DNA from: Lycocorax pyrrhopterus obiensis | Taxonomy: Eukaryota; Chordata; Aves; Passeriformes; Paradisaeidae | NCBI GenBank assembly: GCA_014706295.1 | Contig: JACSVZ010000002.1 | Location: 107,566,547 to 107,630,546, forward strand | Length of the DNA: 64,000 bases | Reading direction: 5' to 3' | Shown here: positions 23,896 through 37,600 of the stretch, one piece after another | How the letters are laid out: each line of letters opens with the position of its first letter | Numbering within the stretch: position 1 is the stretch's first letter | The notes under the pieces: generated by a model | Databases searched by the model: none | Told to the model about the DNA's origin: nothing | The model's input: the letters and a program-made list of their open reading frames with translations, nothing else | Position numbers and translations under genes: made by a program

Positions 23896-26800
23896 GTTAC
23901 ACTGTCACTCATTCTCTTCCCAGGTGGAAGAAGTTCCTCTGGGAACAGGAACCTCCTCCCCGAACCACAGGGTAATGAATTCTAATCAAACTCAGCTTCA
24001 GAAAATATTTTTTCTGAACCTGAAGTAGATAGGGGTAGAGTTTGCTTATCCTCATTATCTCTGCATTGAAGATTTCAGATAAGAGCATAAAAATCAGCTG
24101 TAGAGGTGAAAAAACCTTGATCACTCTTGGAGAAAGGTTAAGATATAAAAATTTCATTAAGATTGATTTTGGACTTTGGTAGTCTTTGAGTTAATTAATT
24201 AAAAGCAGAAACAGATGAAAGATATATATTAATATTAATACCTAATCAGAAAGAACTTCCTTCTGTCAACATAAGAGGATGAACCAGGGAGACCTTTAGT
24301 AAAGGTGTGACTTGGCCTTCAGGCCCTTTTACAGCACTTCTTCCAACAGTGCTGGCTGAAAGAAGGAGTGCCTTTCAGACTGTTTTAGAGCATCAGCAGC
24401 ATTTACATGCTGTTATTACTGCATGCCCTGCTTTTGCAATGATCCTCATCTTCATTAGGAATGCTCTGCTGTATTGAACCTCTACCAGCCACACAGTGAT
24501 AATAGCCTTAGCCTGGAGTGGCATGAAAATAGAAGACCTCTAGTATCAGTGATTACAATGAACACACGCATGGTCTGAAATTACTCCCATCATATTTCAC
24601 ATCCTATTATATACATTGAAATTGGAACAGGCTCAGGACAACAATGTTTATGTAATCAAACTCAGTGAATAGGAATAGAGAGCAGAATGGAATTCAGGAA
24701 ATGTTGGCAGGCGTCCTCAAACCTCACCTATCTTTGTGTGTCCTTTGTCTTTAGAGACATATGAGATTGGATGCCTGTCGTTCACTGTTGAGAGTATTTA
24801 TCTCCACAGCAGATGATAAGCTGTAATTTCCATGGCTAAGACAATCTGAACCACAACATTCTTTTGCATATCATTATTGAAAACTGCATAATATTTTTTC
24901 TCCGAAGAATTCCCTTTGTTTCAATAGTGCTGAGGTCTGTGTGTATCAAAATTATTTTTTCAGTAAATTATTTAATTTACAACTTAGATAAATTTGATTT
25001 TACTGTAACTCTAATTTCAAATCTAATTATATTTATGCAATAATTGTAGATCTTTAAGTTCACAGTAGGCAGTCTACAGTAAATAGAGACATAATTGTTT
25101 TATGAATTTATATTGTTTTCCTTATGCCATCATTACATTTTGATTTTTAGCAATAAATGTTACATACTTTCAGCAAGGAAAGCATATCCAAGGAAGACTG
25201 AGAGCTTGAGGCATTTTCAAAGGATGCTTCCTTCATGAGAGATTTGAAGGAACAAGAAGGATATAAAAAAATGTCATGAGGACCTGGAAAACAGGAAGAT
25301 CTAAGAGATAGAAAAATCTCTACCTAAATGTAGGCCATTTGGAGAATTGATTACTTGCTGCACAGAGGTGAGGGACTGCCAAAGAAGGGGGTTGTAACAT
25401 GGAGAATGGGACACTCTGTGTGCTTCTGCTCAAAAGTTTTTGCCCCTTGTTCATCCGTTTTCTGTCTCACTGCTCAGTGAAGAACAAAGCTGTAGATGAT
25501 TAGCATGTATTAGCCACAGAGTAAGGTTTTTATGTTTTCTTAAGATATTATTTTGTTTGAGGAATGGTGCTTGATTCATCTAAAGAACACAGTTTTTAAA
25601 CCTGCCACATTCAAGTATTTGAATTAATCGTTTCTCAGCTGGACAAAGAAACGCTGTTTGATGCTTCATAAACATATCCAGTACAAAACACTGCTCAAAA
25701 GAAAAGTTATTTCCTTGTCAGGCTTTTGTATGTGTCCCAAGAGGTCATAGTTGTTCTCTGTGTGTGTGCATGTGTGTGTTTAGCAACTATAAAAAAAAAA
25801 AAAGGCAGCTGATGTCTTTATCATAATATCAGCCTTTGAAATGACACTTGTGCTTTTTGAACATGGCTTATTTTGAGCACTAAGCTACATAGACACATAT
25901 TTGAGCTAAAAAATTTCCTAGACATGTGTAGTGGCCATAAACACTCCTTTGCTCTCAGCCTCTACATGTTCACTCTTCCTTGTATGAAGTATGAATTAAT
26001 CCTCTCCTCTCTTGTCAGATTACTGGTGGTTTCTCACCTCTTTTGACTCACAAGGTCTATCAGGTCACCTTTTGAAACAACAATGAATCTTTTTAGGTAA
26101 CAGCCCACCTTCCCTTAAAAATCACATCTGCTGTCTGATGCTAGGTGGCACTCTGCTGTCTTTATGATTTCCATAAAGGATTCTGCTGTCATGACAGTTT
26201 TAAACTGATATAACTATGCTAACATTAATGGAGTTGCTCCTGGTTTATGCTTGAGTAAGTAACAACAGACATAGGCCCAATTTATTTAAGGACATACAAA
26301 AGAGAGAGCAGTTCATACTATTGTTTTGAACAAAATGCTGATTTGAGTGGTCAAACTGGGATTATTACATTAATAGGTGGCAATTTTAGACCAGTGTAAC
26401 TAACTTGGCTCTGAAGTTAGCTCCTTCCTTGGAAGTGACTCAATGAACTGAAGAATCAAAACTCAAGTTTATAATTCAGATTTATTAAGTGTACTCAGAA
26501 GTCTAACAGGAGAAGATGAATGACCATTTTAAAATAGCAAAACTGTATTAGACACAGTGGAACTTTCTCTGTTAAACTAAGTAAAGTAGGTTCCATAAAA
26601 GAGTTTTCTATTTTCTATTAGACACATATGAACACTTAAAGTATACAGAAGGATTGTTTTCAAAATTCTATACTGTAAAGGTTTATGGTATCAGAAAAAA
26701 TGTCATTGTAATTCACATAGACAGAATTTCTCCAGAGCTTTCTTGCAGAGACTACCTCTAGTTAGTGCAAAATAAAACCGTTTTCCTCATCCACATCTTA

Positions 26801-28106
26801 GAAATTGCCAATAATGTAATGAAATGCTTTTGGAGTTTTTTTTTCCCCTAGTACTAACTAAATATTGTGGTGCTTGATATAAAGTTTGGGTTTGATTGAA
26901 GCTTACTAAAGGAAATGAGAATACCTCCAACATAAGGGGCAAATAAGGAGAAACGAAAGACTAACAAAACAGACTCAATTTTCTTCTGTGAACTGATACA
27001 GAGATAGAATTGGAGATAACCACAGCAACAGCAAAAACTTATCAGAACCATTCCTTGAATTCTCTGTAACTGTGCATGAAAATCCCCAGACTGCTTTAAG
27101 GTTTCAAATCAGACAATGCCCGTGAAGGTTAGAGATTTCTGGGAAAATATCTCTGTATGGTGTACTGGCATTAGGAAGCTATCTAACAAAGACAAGCTGA
27201 TGCTGCATGTTCCAATTACTGAAAGCTGTTATCGGGACTTTTTGCAAAGCTCTTAGATTTCTTGATAAATAAGAGACACACAGTGCAATGTTTTATTGTT
27301 ACGGTTAATGACAGTGATTTCTTGGCATGACAGCCAGGGAGATACAAAGACAAACTGAACTCTACGCAATAACTGCTTTTTTTCCTAGTGCTAGCTTTTT
27401 GAACTATTCCAGTTTTTTTTCAGGCAGAATCAAATGAAACAGCTTCTGAATTATCCCTATCTTTTAACCAATGTGCAGCTTCCAAACATGACAGGCATTT
27501 CTTATTGGAAGCTATTTTGGTTAAAGAAGATTTCTTTACTGCTTGGACATTTAACTCTCTTGCTTGTTCAAATCATATTCTGGTATGAAAATTTGTTCAG
27601 CTGTCAAGAAAAGGCCAGAGAATTTCTGCCTATTGCCTAAACAAAGCAAATTCTTTGTGTCTGGAATCAGTGAAGTTTCAGTCAGTTCAAAATAATCTGA
27701 TCTGACCTCAGTCCTGTTTAGCACAAGTTTGAATGCACTGACTTCTATATACCAACCAGAAGTGACATCTGCCTACAAATGGCTGTTAAATAGAACACTG
27801 AAAACCTCACCAGAAAATGAATGTCAGTGTAAAGGCTTCTCCTTCACTATTGGTGTTTTCTTTTTCTTTAACTGTTCCGTATTCTTCCAGTTGCTTTGTT
27901 CCTGTCTCTGCATTCAGCGCCCTGAATGCTGTTTGGACTTGTTCAGTTATGTGTTTGTTATTGTCTTTTGCTTTCTGAAGAAATGCTATTAAGATGGACA
28001 GTATGGAAATAAATAAAATAGGATTCTAGGGGGCTACATCTGAAAATCGTCTTATGGATTATGGATTCTTATTTCCTAAATACAATAGCTGAGATTATAC
28101 ACTGCA

Positions 28107-28113
<7 letters not shown>
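23896..28113. other. Unassigned AT-rich non-coding stretch
   Basis: No gene was supported. Contents seen include a TG-rich run near 25759-25780, an A13 run at 25791-25803, and overlapping short frames. The segment 24795-24900 carries GATAAG and TTGCATATCATTATT-like motifs and is noted as a possible conserved element. The 87-codon frame at 27729-27992 has no domain I recognise and is discussed with the A25 tract. Confidence 0.5.

Positions 28114-28138
<25 letters not shown>
28114..28138 (+). repeat. Poly(A) tract of 25 bases
   Basis: An uninterrupted run of 25 A residues, followed by CCACGTCGCAGCC. An AATAAA hexamer lies about 100 bases upstream (near 28007). The run could be a simple homopolymer or the tail of an old retrocopy. 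No parent gene was recognised. Confidence 0.85.
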
Positions 28139-31100
28139 CCACGTCGCAGCCTTAGGGAACAAAAGAAAGCCACAATGATGTTAAGCTTGTCTTACTGTTT
28201 TCTCTGGGCTGGATATTGGTCATGCTAGTATTTCAAAAAGCCTCAGGAGACAAGTAGCCTTTCTGTCTGCCTGGTGGGATGTAGCACCACACGGACTCTT
28301 TGCTGCCCCACATAAACTAGTCCTGGTTTCACTCGGCGTTCTCACCCTCAGCAGGCTATTAACATCAGGTTTATTAAAGTATTACTTTGTTCTGAGCTAA
28401 AATTAGCCTTCCCAAAGAAACCTGGAATATTAAAGAATACCTAGACCATGCAGACCCTCTGCCTAACAAAAAAAAGAGAAACATGGGGTAAAAATTTTAC
28501 TCAATTTTTTAAAGAGAGGGCTGTTTGCTGAAACAGTTTCATTAATATTATCTTTATCTCCTCTATTCTCACTCTATTTAGGTTCTAGAGACCTTTAAGA
28601 GTTCCTTGATTTCATTTTTTTTGGCACAGTCCTTCTGCACAGACTGATTTGAATCAGCAAAACCAAACCATTGGCCCAAGCAACAGATTAAAGCTTAAAC
28701 TTTATTGTAACTTGAAGGAAGCAGGTGCAGGCAAACTTCAGAAAAGTAGATTACAGTGATGAAGGTTCTTCAAAGACATTATAAAATTCCAGCTGAAATA
28801 AATAAATATGGAAACTGCCAGTCTGAGAAACCAAGTTTATTCTATCTATCTGGACAAAAAGACTTTCAGTGTAATGAAAAAGTTAGCCCATAAATGGCAA
28901 AACCTTCTCCCAGCTTGCAATTTGCAATGAATACCATTCCCTGTAGAATGTCTATATATCGTGTACCAGTCATTAAAAAAAAAGTAGGAAAGGAGACAGT
29001 TAAAATTTGTGGATAACTTTTGATTAACTAACTCCCATCATTAAAGTCTGAAAATTTTAAATTAACATAAGTAAAAAGTAATTATGTTTCAAAAAATTAT
29101 TGAGCTTCATATCTGTTTGTATGTGTTCAAAGATCCAGTTGTGTCCTGAAAACACTGAAACTGATAAATCAAGTTCAGCATGAAAGCTATGATACTTCTT
29201 TGATCACCTATAAAAGACTTGATCAGAACCAGAAGACTATGATTTTTTTATTGGTTAGATGATGTGTTACAGATAATTGACTTAGTGAACATCTGTCATT
29301 ACTTCCTCAATCAACAGAGACAAACAGAGAAAACCAGTTTAAAATAGCTCCCAACTGCATGCAGCAATGACAAAATCAGGGGTTTTTGCACACTCATTTA
29401 GCTACTTACTTGCTTTTTTTCCAAAACAGAAATTCTGGAAAGTTTACAAAACCTAGAATAAAGAATTTTCCCTTCTCATTTTACGTGGTTAATTTCTTTT
29501 GGGCAGAGATTTTAACTGTCTGCCTGAAATTTATTAAGCCTTATTCCCTGCTAATTTTTGGCTGATACTTCTTCAATGCAGCTGTAAGCTCAGTTCAAGG
29601 GATACTTTAAACATCCAAAGTATACAGAAATTTATAGTGTGAAACTAATGCAAACCAGCAAAATATACCAGTTTTTCTGCACCACCATTAACTGTAAAAA
29701 AGATCTGTTTATTTACACCTTCTAACCATTTAGCAACTCTGCCCATATTTACAGGAACATACTGCTAGGAACCTAGACAATGAAGATCCTACCTTAGAGA
29801 ATGTAAAACCTTGACAAGTAAATATCCTTCTTATTATGTATTTTTGAAATCTAAAAACATTCAAACTTCTTTCCCATTACATTGTGTTCCTCTGTTTTTT
29901 TATTTTTATTTGATCTCAAAGCCTATTGACAATGAATGCAAGAAGTTATAGTTTTAGTTTATTTAACACCACCTTTCTTTTACAATTAAGTTTCCATTAG
30001 TAGTGCCTCCTCTATTTTTTTGCCGCAGGCAAGCTATTTATTTTTAAAGTACTTGTGCATTTCATTATTTTCCATGAAATTAAAACTAAGGACCTGAACT
30101 CAGGATGCTCTACTTCACCCTCAAAATTATATTCTTGACTCTTTTGCTGTCAGTGGCTTTGAGTAATTTATTATTAATTTTATTTGTTATTTTTACTATT
30201 CACTTCTCTAATACTTGTGATGTCCTGTGCAGTCCTATTTAGACAAGTAAGCAAACAAATCACAAACTTCTTTTCTCCTGTTTGTTCCCCTGGACCTCTT
30301 CTACAATCTCATGATTACTTCTTCCCTGTATAACTAATGTGCTAAAGTGCAAAGTCGTAGAAATGGGCAAATTGTGCCAGTAGCTATATTTCCAATCAAA
30401 TCAGATGAAAGCTGCTGTGTTCATGCCCAACACCCTGATGACTCAGAAATGAAGCCTTTACTTCAAACAATTTTCTTCAAGAACCTTTTCCATATTAGAT
30501 CCTGAAAGAATTTAATTTCAGATGTCTCACACTTTTAACTGCTTGGAAAGAGCCTTCCAGGACACTTTTTTTACTCCTTCAGAAGAAGAGATATTTTGAG
30601 CTTTCTCATAGAAGAGGGGCTGGGAATAGGTTCATTGCCCTCACACACGGCATAAAAAACACACTCAGAAATTTTAATTCCTGAGTTTGTCACACTTCAG
30701 AATGCCAATAATGTGAATGCTACAAGTGTTTCTTGCTTTATATTGCCAGTGATACCTTCTTTGTATTTTGGAATAATAAGGAATATGAAGCATCTGGTCT
30801 TCTTTAGATCATGCATGCACAATTATTCAAGATACAAAATAACAGCATGGGATAGGAAGCATAATCTCTAATCTGAATGTTTTTTCTTGAAGAAGGTGAT
30901 ATTAAGTGCTAATTATGGCACATCTGCTCATACTGTATAGTGTTAGCCTGAGTAAGAAGTCCAAAGAAAATCAAAAAGTACTGTAATTGCATACTACTGC
31001 TGCATATTACCACTGAGTAAGATGGCAGAATCTGGTCCTTATGTTTTTAAAATATTTGTCTCACTAGAGGGCAAGCATTTATCAAGCTACCTTGCTTATT

Positions 31101-32079
31101 ACTCCAGTTCTTTTAACCTGAGATTTATATCTTGGACACATCAATTATTTAATTTCATTTTTTCCTCAATAGAAATTCTGCTGGTTTATAAATTGCTATA
31201 AATATTGCTGAAAATCCATCTGAGCAGAACTATTTTGTAATTCAAACACCCTGCATGGCAGGTGTGATACTTAATAAACTTTCTTGGATTCTATGATAAT
31301 AGAATATAAATAGACTTTCTTGGATTCTAAGATAATGATCCGTGCTTTTACCTTGAATCCGAAAAAGAATAAAAACACATTTGCAGACTACAAGAGACAT
31401 CTTTTATTGTTGCTATAAATACCTTGTTGTCTTTGTATTAAGGAAATAGTGCCCAGCTTCAAAGCACCTCAAAGTGTTTGATCTCCTAAATAAATCAATG
31501 AGACTTTTTTATTTGTCACCACATAAGTGTCACACACCCCAGACCGTCTTTTCACTCACATGGCTCTAGCAGATAGTGTTCCTAATATTTATTTTATATT
31601 ATAACCATGTAAAGTATAAAATATATTAAACCCTCACACTGAGTTTTGCTTCCTGTAGGAAGAAATGTGATGTACAGCATGTGGTGTTAAAAAAAAAGCA
31701 TAATAAAGTCTACATTTCAGAAGTTTATTCAGAAGTTTCAGTTTATTAACATTACTTCATACTGAAAAAAAAGGCTTCTTAGGTTGTGTTGGGACAAACC
31801 GGAAAGGAGATGAGCTTCTAGCATAGAAACAGATATTTGCATTTTAAAAAAGTAATTTAACTCGTTAGCATAGAGACAGAGCATAAGCAATCCGTTCCTA
31901 ACATAAAAAAGAAAAAAATCAACTGAACAGAGAAGCTCCTGACCAAGTGCAATACACAGAATGCATTCAAAGTATTCACCCTCAAATTTTAAGTCACTCT
32001 CATGCTACTTTAACTACCTTTTTAATTACAATTTACCCTTTGGTGTTAGATACCTACTGTCACATAAACACAATGTCAG

Positions 32080-32081
<2 letters not shown>
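28139..32081. other. Unassigned AT-rich non-coding stretch
   Basis: No gene or recognisable interspersed element was found, and no open frame of 60 codons or more occurs before about 31947. Segment 28250-28370 is somewhat GC-richer without identity. A 23-bp direct duplication is at 31278-31336. Confidence 0.55.
31278..31336. repeat. 23-bp direct duplication at 36-bp spacing
   Basis: A 23-base unit beginning ACTTTCTTGGATTCTA occurs at 31278-31300 and again at 31314-31336, with one mismatch. The 13 bases between the units are AT-rich. This is most simply a small tandem duplication of about 36 bp. Confidence 0.9.

Positions 32082-32122
<41 letters not shown>
32082..32122. repeat. AAT trinucleotide microsatellite
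   Basis: About 13 uninterrupted AAT units are present. The three-base period keeps frames open and gives runs of Ile or Asn in two plus-strand frames covering 31947-32297; those frames are not supported as genes. Confidence 0.95.
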
Positions 32123-32123
<1 letters not shown>

Positions 32124-34140
32124 GGAAGGAGTGTGTTCAGAAAGGTCACCGTGAAAAAACAGGTTCTGAGACGTGTGCAAGCTAGGGAAGTATCAGTGAA
32201 TGTGTTGATAGTGGAAATACTTGAAAATATTGTAAAGCAGGTAAATTTGAGACTGTTGAAAATAAGTCAGGTTGCAAGTACGCCTGCTTCATCATAACAA
32301 AAGATCCCCTCATTTCTGGATTTTAATAGCACTTTATTATGCTTTCAGTAGATCAAATAAGAGATAGGATTTTTTAAATGTCATATTCTATCGCATTATA
32401 GACCACTTGGAGCCATTAAGGTCTATATGAGTTCAATAATATCCATTCTGAAACTCAGCAAATAAATATTTATAAATGAAAAAGAAACATTGCTCCTTGG
32501 AGCCTATCAATAATTCATATTTTAGAAGTCCTTAAATACATGATAAACCATAATGGCTCCAATGGAACAGTCAACTCTCATAAACTTATAGGAGGAATTA
32601 TTTTTTTTTATTTAATGTAAGTCTCCACTACAATTCTATAGCAGAGGAAGCATGCATTAAAATAGCTCTGTAAAAGTGATACTATAGATGTGCATGGTTT
32701 ATACTAATACTCTTTGTGGCTAGGGATAAGTTGGTATTTGTGGTAGGGACCATGGGATTTTATGCTTTTTATGCAGTATTACAAATACAAAGTGCTTAGC
32801 AATTGCCTTTATTCCTAATAATAATTATTGTTAGTTGCCTTGCAGCTGCATTGAAGAGGTCCCCAGTGCATTAAATACCATAGAAAATGTAGAAAAGCTT
32901 AATACACATGCAAAAGTTTTGTTGTTTAAACTGAACAATATAAACCCAATGAGCTGCATGGCATCGTAACATTAAATGGGCATAAAAATGAGTAGACAAA
33001 ACTATCCTAATCCTGTACAAAAAGAATTATGTATGCAAATTTTACTCCTCCCTGAAGTAGTTATACCTGGGCAAAGTCTACTTGTGGATAAGGACTGAGA
33101 GGCGTTTCCCATGCTGCTTACAATTTTGCCAAGTAAGACAAACACAAGGTAAAGCCAAGAAAATGAGAGACCCATGAGGAGGTGAAATGACTTTCACATA
33201 TTAACGCAGCAGGTTAATAACGACAGCCATGAATCTTTAATAACCAGGGAAAATATGTGAGATCCTTACTGCCATGTATGCACGATCCCCCTCTTACACT
33301 CTTCACTTAACAACATGAAGTGAATTAACGATCTTCAGCCTTTAACTCTGCATTTTCCTTCTATACTAACCATTTAAGCTGACTTAGTGAAGCATGATAC
33401 TGTGATACTTCCGTTGCAACTCTATCCAGTGTCACTAGAGAATAATTCAGGTAAAGAGACCTCCTCATGAAGAGGATCACGGCAGCAGCAGCAGCACTGA
33501 ATCATAACCAGAGGGAAAAAAAGAATATTTTTATTCTGAGGCACTGCCTGAATTTCATATCGGATTTTTTCTCTTTAGAAAGCTTCTAGTAAAATGAGAT
33601 CTCTCAGGATCTCTCTATGTGACAGATGTAGTTGCTATTAGATATTATTTAATAAACAAATTACAAAAACAATGAAATAAAATCTAAACTGTTGGATGTA
33701 CTCAGTGTAGAAAAGGATTAAAGAAATTCTCCTAATTTACTTTTGTAGCAGACCGGGATTTTGCCTGCTTTGGGAAGTTCTTCCATATTTCAACCAATAT
33801 TAAAAAATTTTACTTTAGGTAGTCCCATAGTGAAGGGAAGGCATACACATACACTGAAGGAAAAGCCAACATGTTTGCTTAAAGGAAGGATGAAATCTTT
33901 ATTCACAGGGCTCAACAGGTCAGTAAATTGGTGAGAGAGCAATCTGCATGTAGCCAGTCTCCTTACCTTGAACTTCTTCCAGGCTTTTCTTCTACATCAG
34001 CCAGTGTGCCTGCAGGAGGAAGCACCTGAGGAACGAAAAACTTAAATTTTTCTTCTACTAAAAAGGTAATTTTTCTGAAATAGCAATCAGCTCAGTCACG
34101 GGAACTTAGAGCCCTCAGAGCACCGTTGGTCCTTATTTTT
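32123..34140. other. Unassigned AT-rich non-coding stretch
   Basis: No gene was recognised. There is a short CAG/CAG run (GCAGCAGCAGCAGCA) near 33483-33498. No open frame of 60 codons or more is confined to this stretch. Confidence 0.55.
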
Positions 34141-34144
34141 TCTC

Positions 34145-34665
34145 ACCACCTCTCTTGGTACCTCCACCCCATGCCCCCTGTACAGAAGCCCCACAGTACC
34201 TCGGGCCTGAACTCACAGACTCAGCTGAGTTAAGACATGGGCAAGTGGGGGCCAGCGGTGTCCCAGGCTGCTGCTTGCTTGCCTGCTGGTCACTGGGCTG
34301 GCAGTGGGTTCTGTTATTGCCAGAAGCCCTGCCGTGCTAGACCTGCTCATGTGCCAGAGGGTGCTGCTGGTTTTGGAGGCAGCATCAGCCCTACTTGTCC
34401 CCTGGTCACCCTTGGCTCTAGCTTGTCTTCCCTCAAAAAGCTCAACCCTGATTGGTGCCAGCCAGCCTTACCTGCCTGCAGACTTGCTCTACAAGAAGGG
34501 GAGGGAAAGAAGTGGAATATTGAGAGTACTACTGAACACTCCAAGTGCAAGTATCACAAGATAAGGAAGAGAAAAACCAGGAGCTGCATTTTTTTGCTGT
34601 CCTTTGAGCCATACTCCAGGTCACTGCACTTCATCTGCCTGACAGTAAGGCACATGCAGGTACCA
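34145..34665. other. GC-richer island with unassigned open frames
   Basis: A block of about 500 bases is richer in G and C than its surroundings and has overlapping frames on both strands, the longest 147 codons (34237-34680, plus). The predicted peptides are Ala/Leu/Ser/Pro-rich and show no domain I know. There is no obvious TATA box, and splice sites cannot be judged. It may be a decayed LTR or a non-coding transcript. It is not called as a gene. Confidence 0.4.
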
Positions 34666-37600
34666 GTTATTATATATTGAGACCAGTTATATTAACAAAT
34701 TTACTCTTTTTTACTGGTTTTTCGAGTAGAAAGAGAGTACATTGCCTTAATATTTTGTGTTTTTAAGAGATCTCTGTTGTTTAATTAACCTTCCCTTAGG
34801 CTCACAATCATAACAAACACTATTCCTAAAAAAAAATAAAATTGGCTGTGTGCCATGGGATTTTCAAGGCATTTCTAGCTCCTAAAGATACAAAAGAGTT
34901 TTAATAGGCAGCTTTTGAAGAGATGTGGGCTATTTCTACATATCACTAATAGTAGATTGATCTGGCTAGCCAATAACTCAACATCAGTTTGGTCCATGTC
35001 ACAAGCACGTTACAAAATTATAAAATTAATTAAGCTGGTATGAGTTTTGCAGAAAAATTAGATTGCATTTCCTTGATCTTTTATGTTATGTTTACAGAGT
35101 TACAACCTTCAAACAGAACGTTTTGAACTTAAGAAAGTAATTTGCACTAGACATATGAAAACTAAACTGGTGGTACAATTTGCCAGCCTAAAAATACTAC
35201 AATGTTACTGATCACAGAATCTTTCCAACAGTCTAACTCAAGTAGAATCAGGTTTCAGGTTTTGGAAGTAATTCAGGAAAGAGACAAAATGAATAAAGTA
35301 TATGGATATGAGTCTTCTCTGAAAGCCAAATCGGCATATAGACAGATTTAACATCTTCTCTAACAAAACAAAATCTTGACAAGACAAGTTGCACTGCCAT
35401 ATACTAGCATTACAGCTACAAATTCTTAAATTCAGTCTTTCCTGAAATGTTACTACCAGGCAGCGAAGAAACAGTAGTTAGCCTGCAGTATTCATCTATA
35501 ATTTTATTTTCACATGGCTTCACCAGAGAATTCTTGCATAAAAATGATTCTAAATTACAGTTTATGCCGTTCAGCAACAGAAATGAAATGAGAAATAAAT
35601 TAAATCAGAAAATTTAGTTTTACCACCAATTGCTGCAACAAAATAATCCCTGTTCTATCATGGGTAGTGTAAATGAGACTATTTGAGGCTAACACTGATT
35701 TTCTATGTTTTGAACTAATATATAAAGATATAACAGTATATCCAGAAGCAAAAAAAAAAAGAAACATACTTAGTATTTGGTCACTCATTAGTAGTTCTAT
35801 GAAAGCAGTTGGGTAATTGTACCAAACTTCTTTGTATGTCTGGATTATACATGACAATTCTTGAAAGATAAATTAGTCAAATAAGACCATAGGTTTTTCT
35901 CAAAATTGCATCATAAGGCAAAATTTCAGATATCCCTAACACACTGGCTGTACACACCATCCTTACTTCTCAGAGAAGTCAAACTTGAGTGCTCACATTC
36001 GAGTGTTTTTCACTGACGTATTTAGACAACCTGTGGTTCTCCTTAATCTGTAGTTCAACTGATAACCCTCCTGAGTTTTTTGCTTCTCATTTGCTGGTTC
36101 TCCTGCAACAGCTGCCAGTGTACTAATAAAGTAGCTCTACTGATGCTGAACAACTGTGAATATCAGTGTAAAATATGGTTGCTCCACCCCATCTTTTATT
36201 TATGTGCTCTCAGAATTGTTTGAGCATGAAGGCAGAATAGTCTCTGAAGATTGCTCCTGTTTTTCTGTTTCAAGGGACAGGACTACCGTGCTGGATGCTT
36301 CTCATTTATTGGCAAAAAACTGCATGAAATACTTATTCTTTCTCAGTCTGTAGTGCTTCTATCTGTACAACATTCAAATTGGAAGTACTGTTAATCTGAA
36401 TTATTCCTCTTTGTACTTCAACTTCAGAGACAGCACAAAACACAGAGCTTAATGTAAAACTCCCAGACCCCTTGGCTAGAATTATCTGATAATCCACCCC
36501 ATCTATAAGTTTGACCTCTGCAATTGGCTGCTACAGCTAATGGAACTGACTTGCAAACATCCCATGTTCTTTGTATGTCTCATGGATGAGTCTGGTGTGA
36601 AAGGGACTCAATTTCTGTGTGCTATTGTTCTTCATACCCTAGGATTCTTTGGTGTGCCACTCTTTTAATGTATCCTTTTTCATATTCTTTTAATAATTTT
36701 ATTGAGATCTTATTTTGAAATGTGTAAAGCCAATAATAAAACTTTCTACTGAAATGCACACACAGAGAGCAGTACTGAAAAGGTTAACATTCCCAGTTAA
36801 AGCAATTAAATGTTTTATTTATATTTTGGGGATTAATCAAGCAATTCAGGCATTGTAACAAATCAAGCTGACAAGTCCTATTCACATAAATGACAACGTG
36901 CAGACAAAAATTAGATTAATTTCCAAAATAACAATAATTCCTTTACCCAGAATGCCACATTTATGGAAAGCCTTCAGAGCATTGCTTCCAATTATTTTCA
37001 ACTCTGAAACAAATTATTAGAGAACAACCTTTTCTTTATAAAATTACTTTATTTTGGTGACTCATTGCAGCTTTTCATTCTTTGTAAAAATACACCTTTT
37101 TCATTATGTAGACACAGAAGGGATGCAATCGCAAAACAAAAGCAAGACAAAGGGGAAAGAAATCGTTTCCTTGTTAATGTAGACACACATCTACAAAAAC
37201 TTTACTAAATTAATGTAGCTCCAGGGTTCATAATAACCTGTGTGCACTTAGCCTTGCCAGATGATGCATAGGTTATTTCCCTGGAATTAAGCAGTCATGC
37301 GTATTTACCTCACAGTAATACCTTCTGACAGACACATCCATATAAATATAAATACACTTACAATCATGCATGAAAAGGTATGAAAATTAATTAAACTAGA
37401 GTTTTTCAATAAGAAGAAAAGAAATTAAAGAAAATTGTTGCACAATATAGTAGGTAAAAGTGGTCAACATAGAAATAGGAAAGAGCAAGGCAAGATCCAG
37501 CTCTTTCTTCATAAATAGCTCTTTAGTGTTGGTCATTTATTCAGATTTTAATAGGTTACGTTGTTGGTGCTCTGCTACCAGCTGATGATGATCACACTGA

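Noticed and set aside
31947..32297. 116-codon plus-strand frame with a poly-isoleucine run
   Set aside because: The run is the AAT microsatellite, which keeps several frames open; no domain flanks it.
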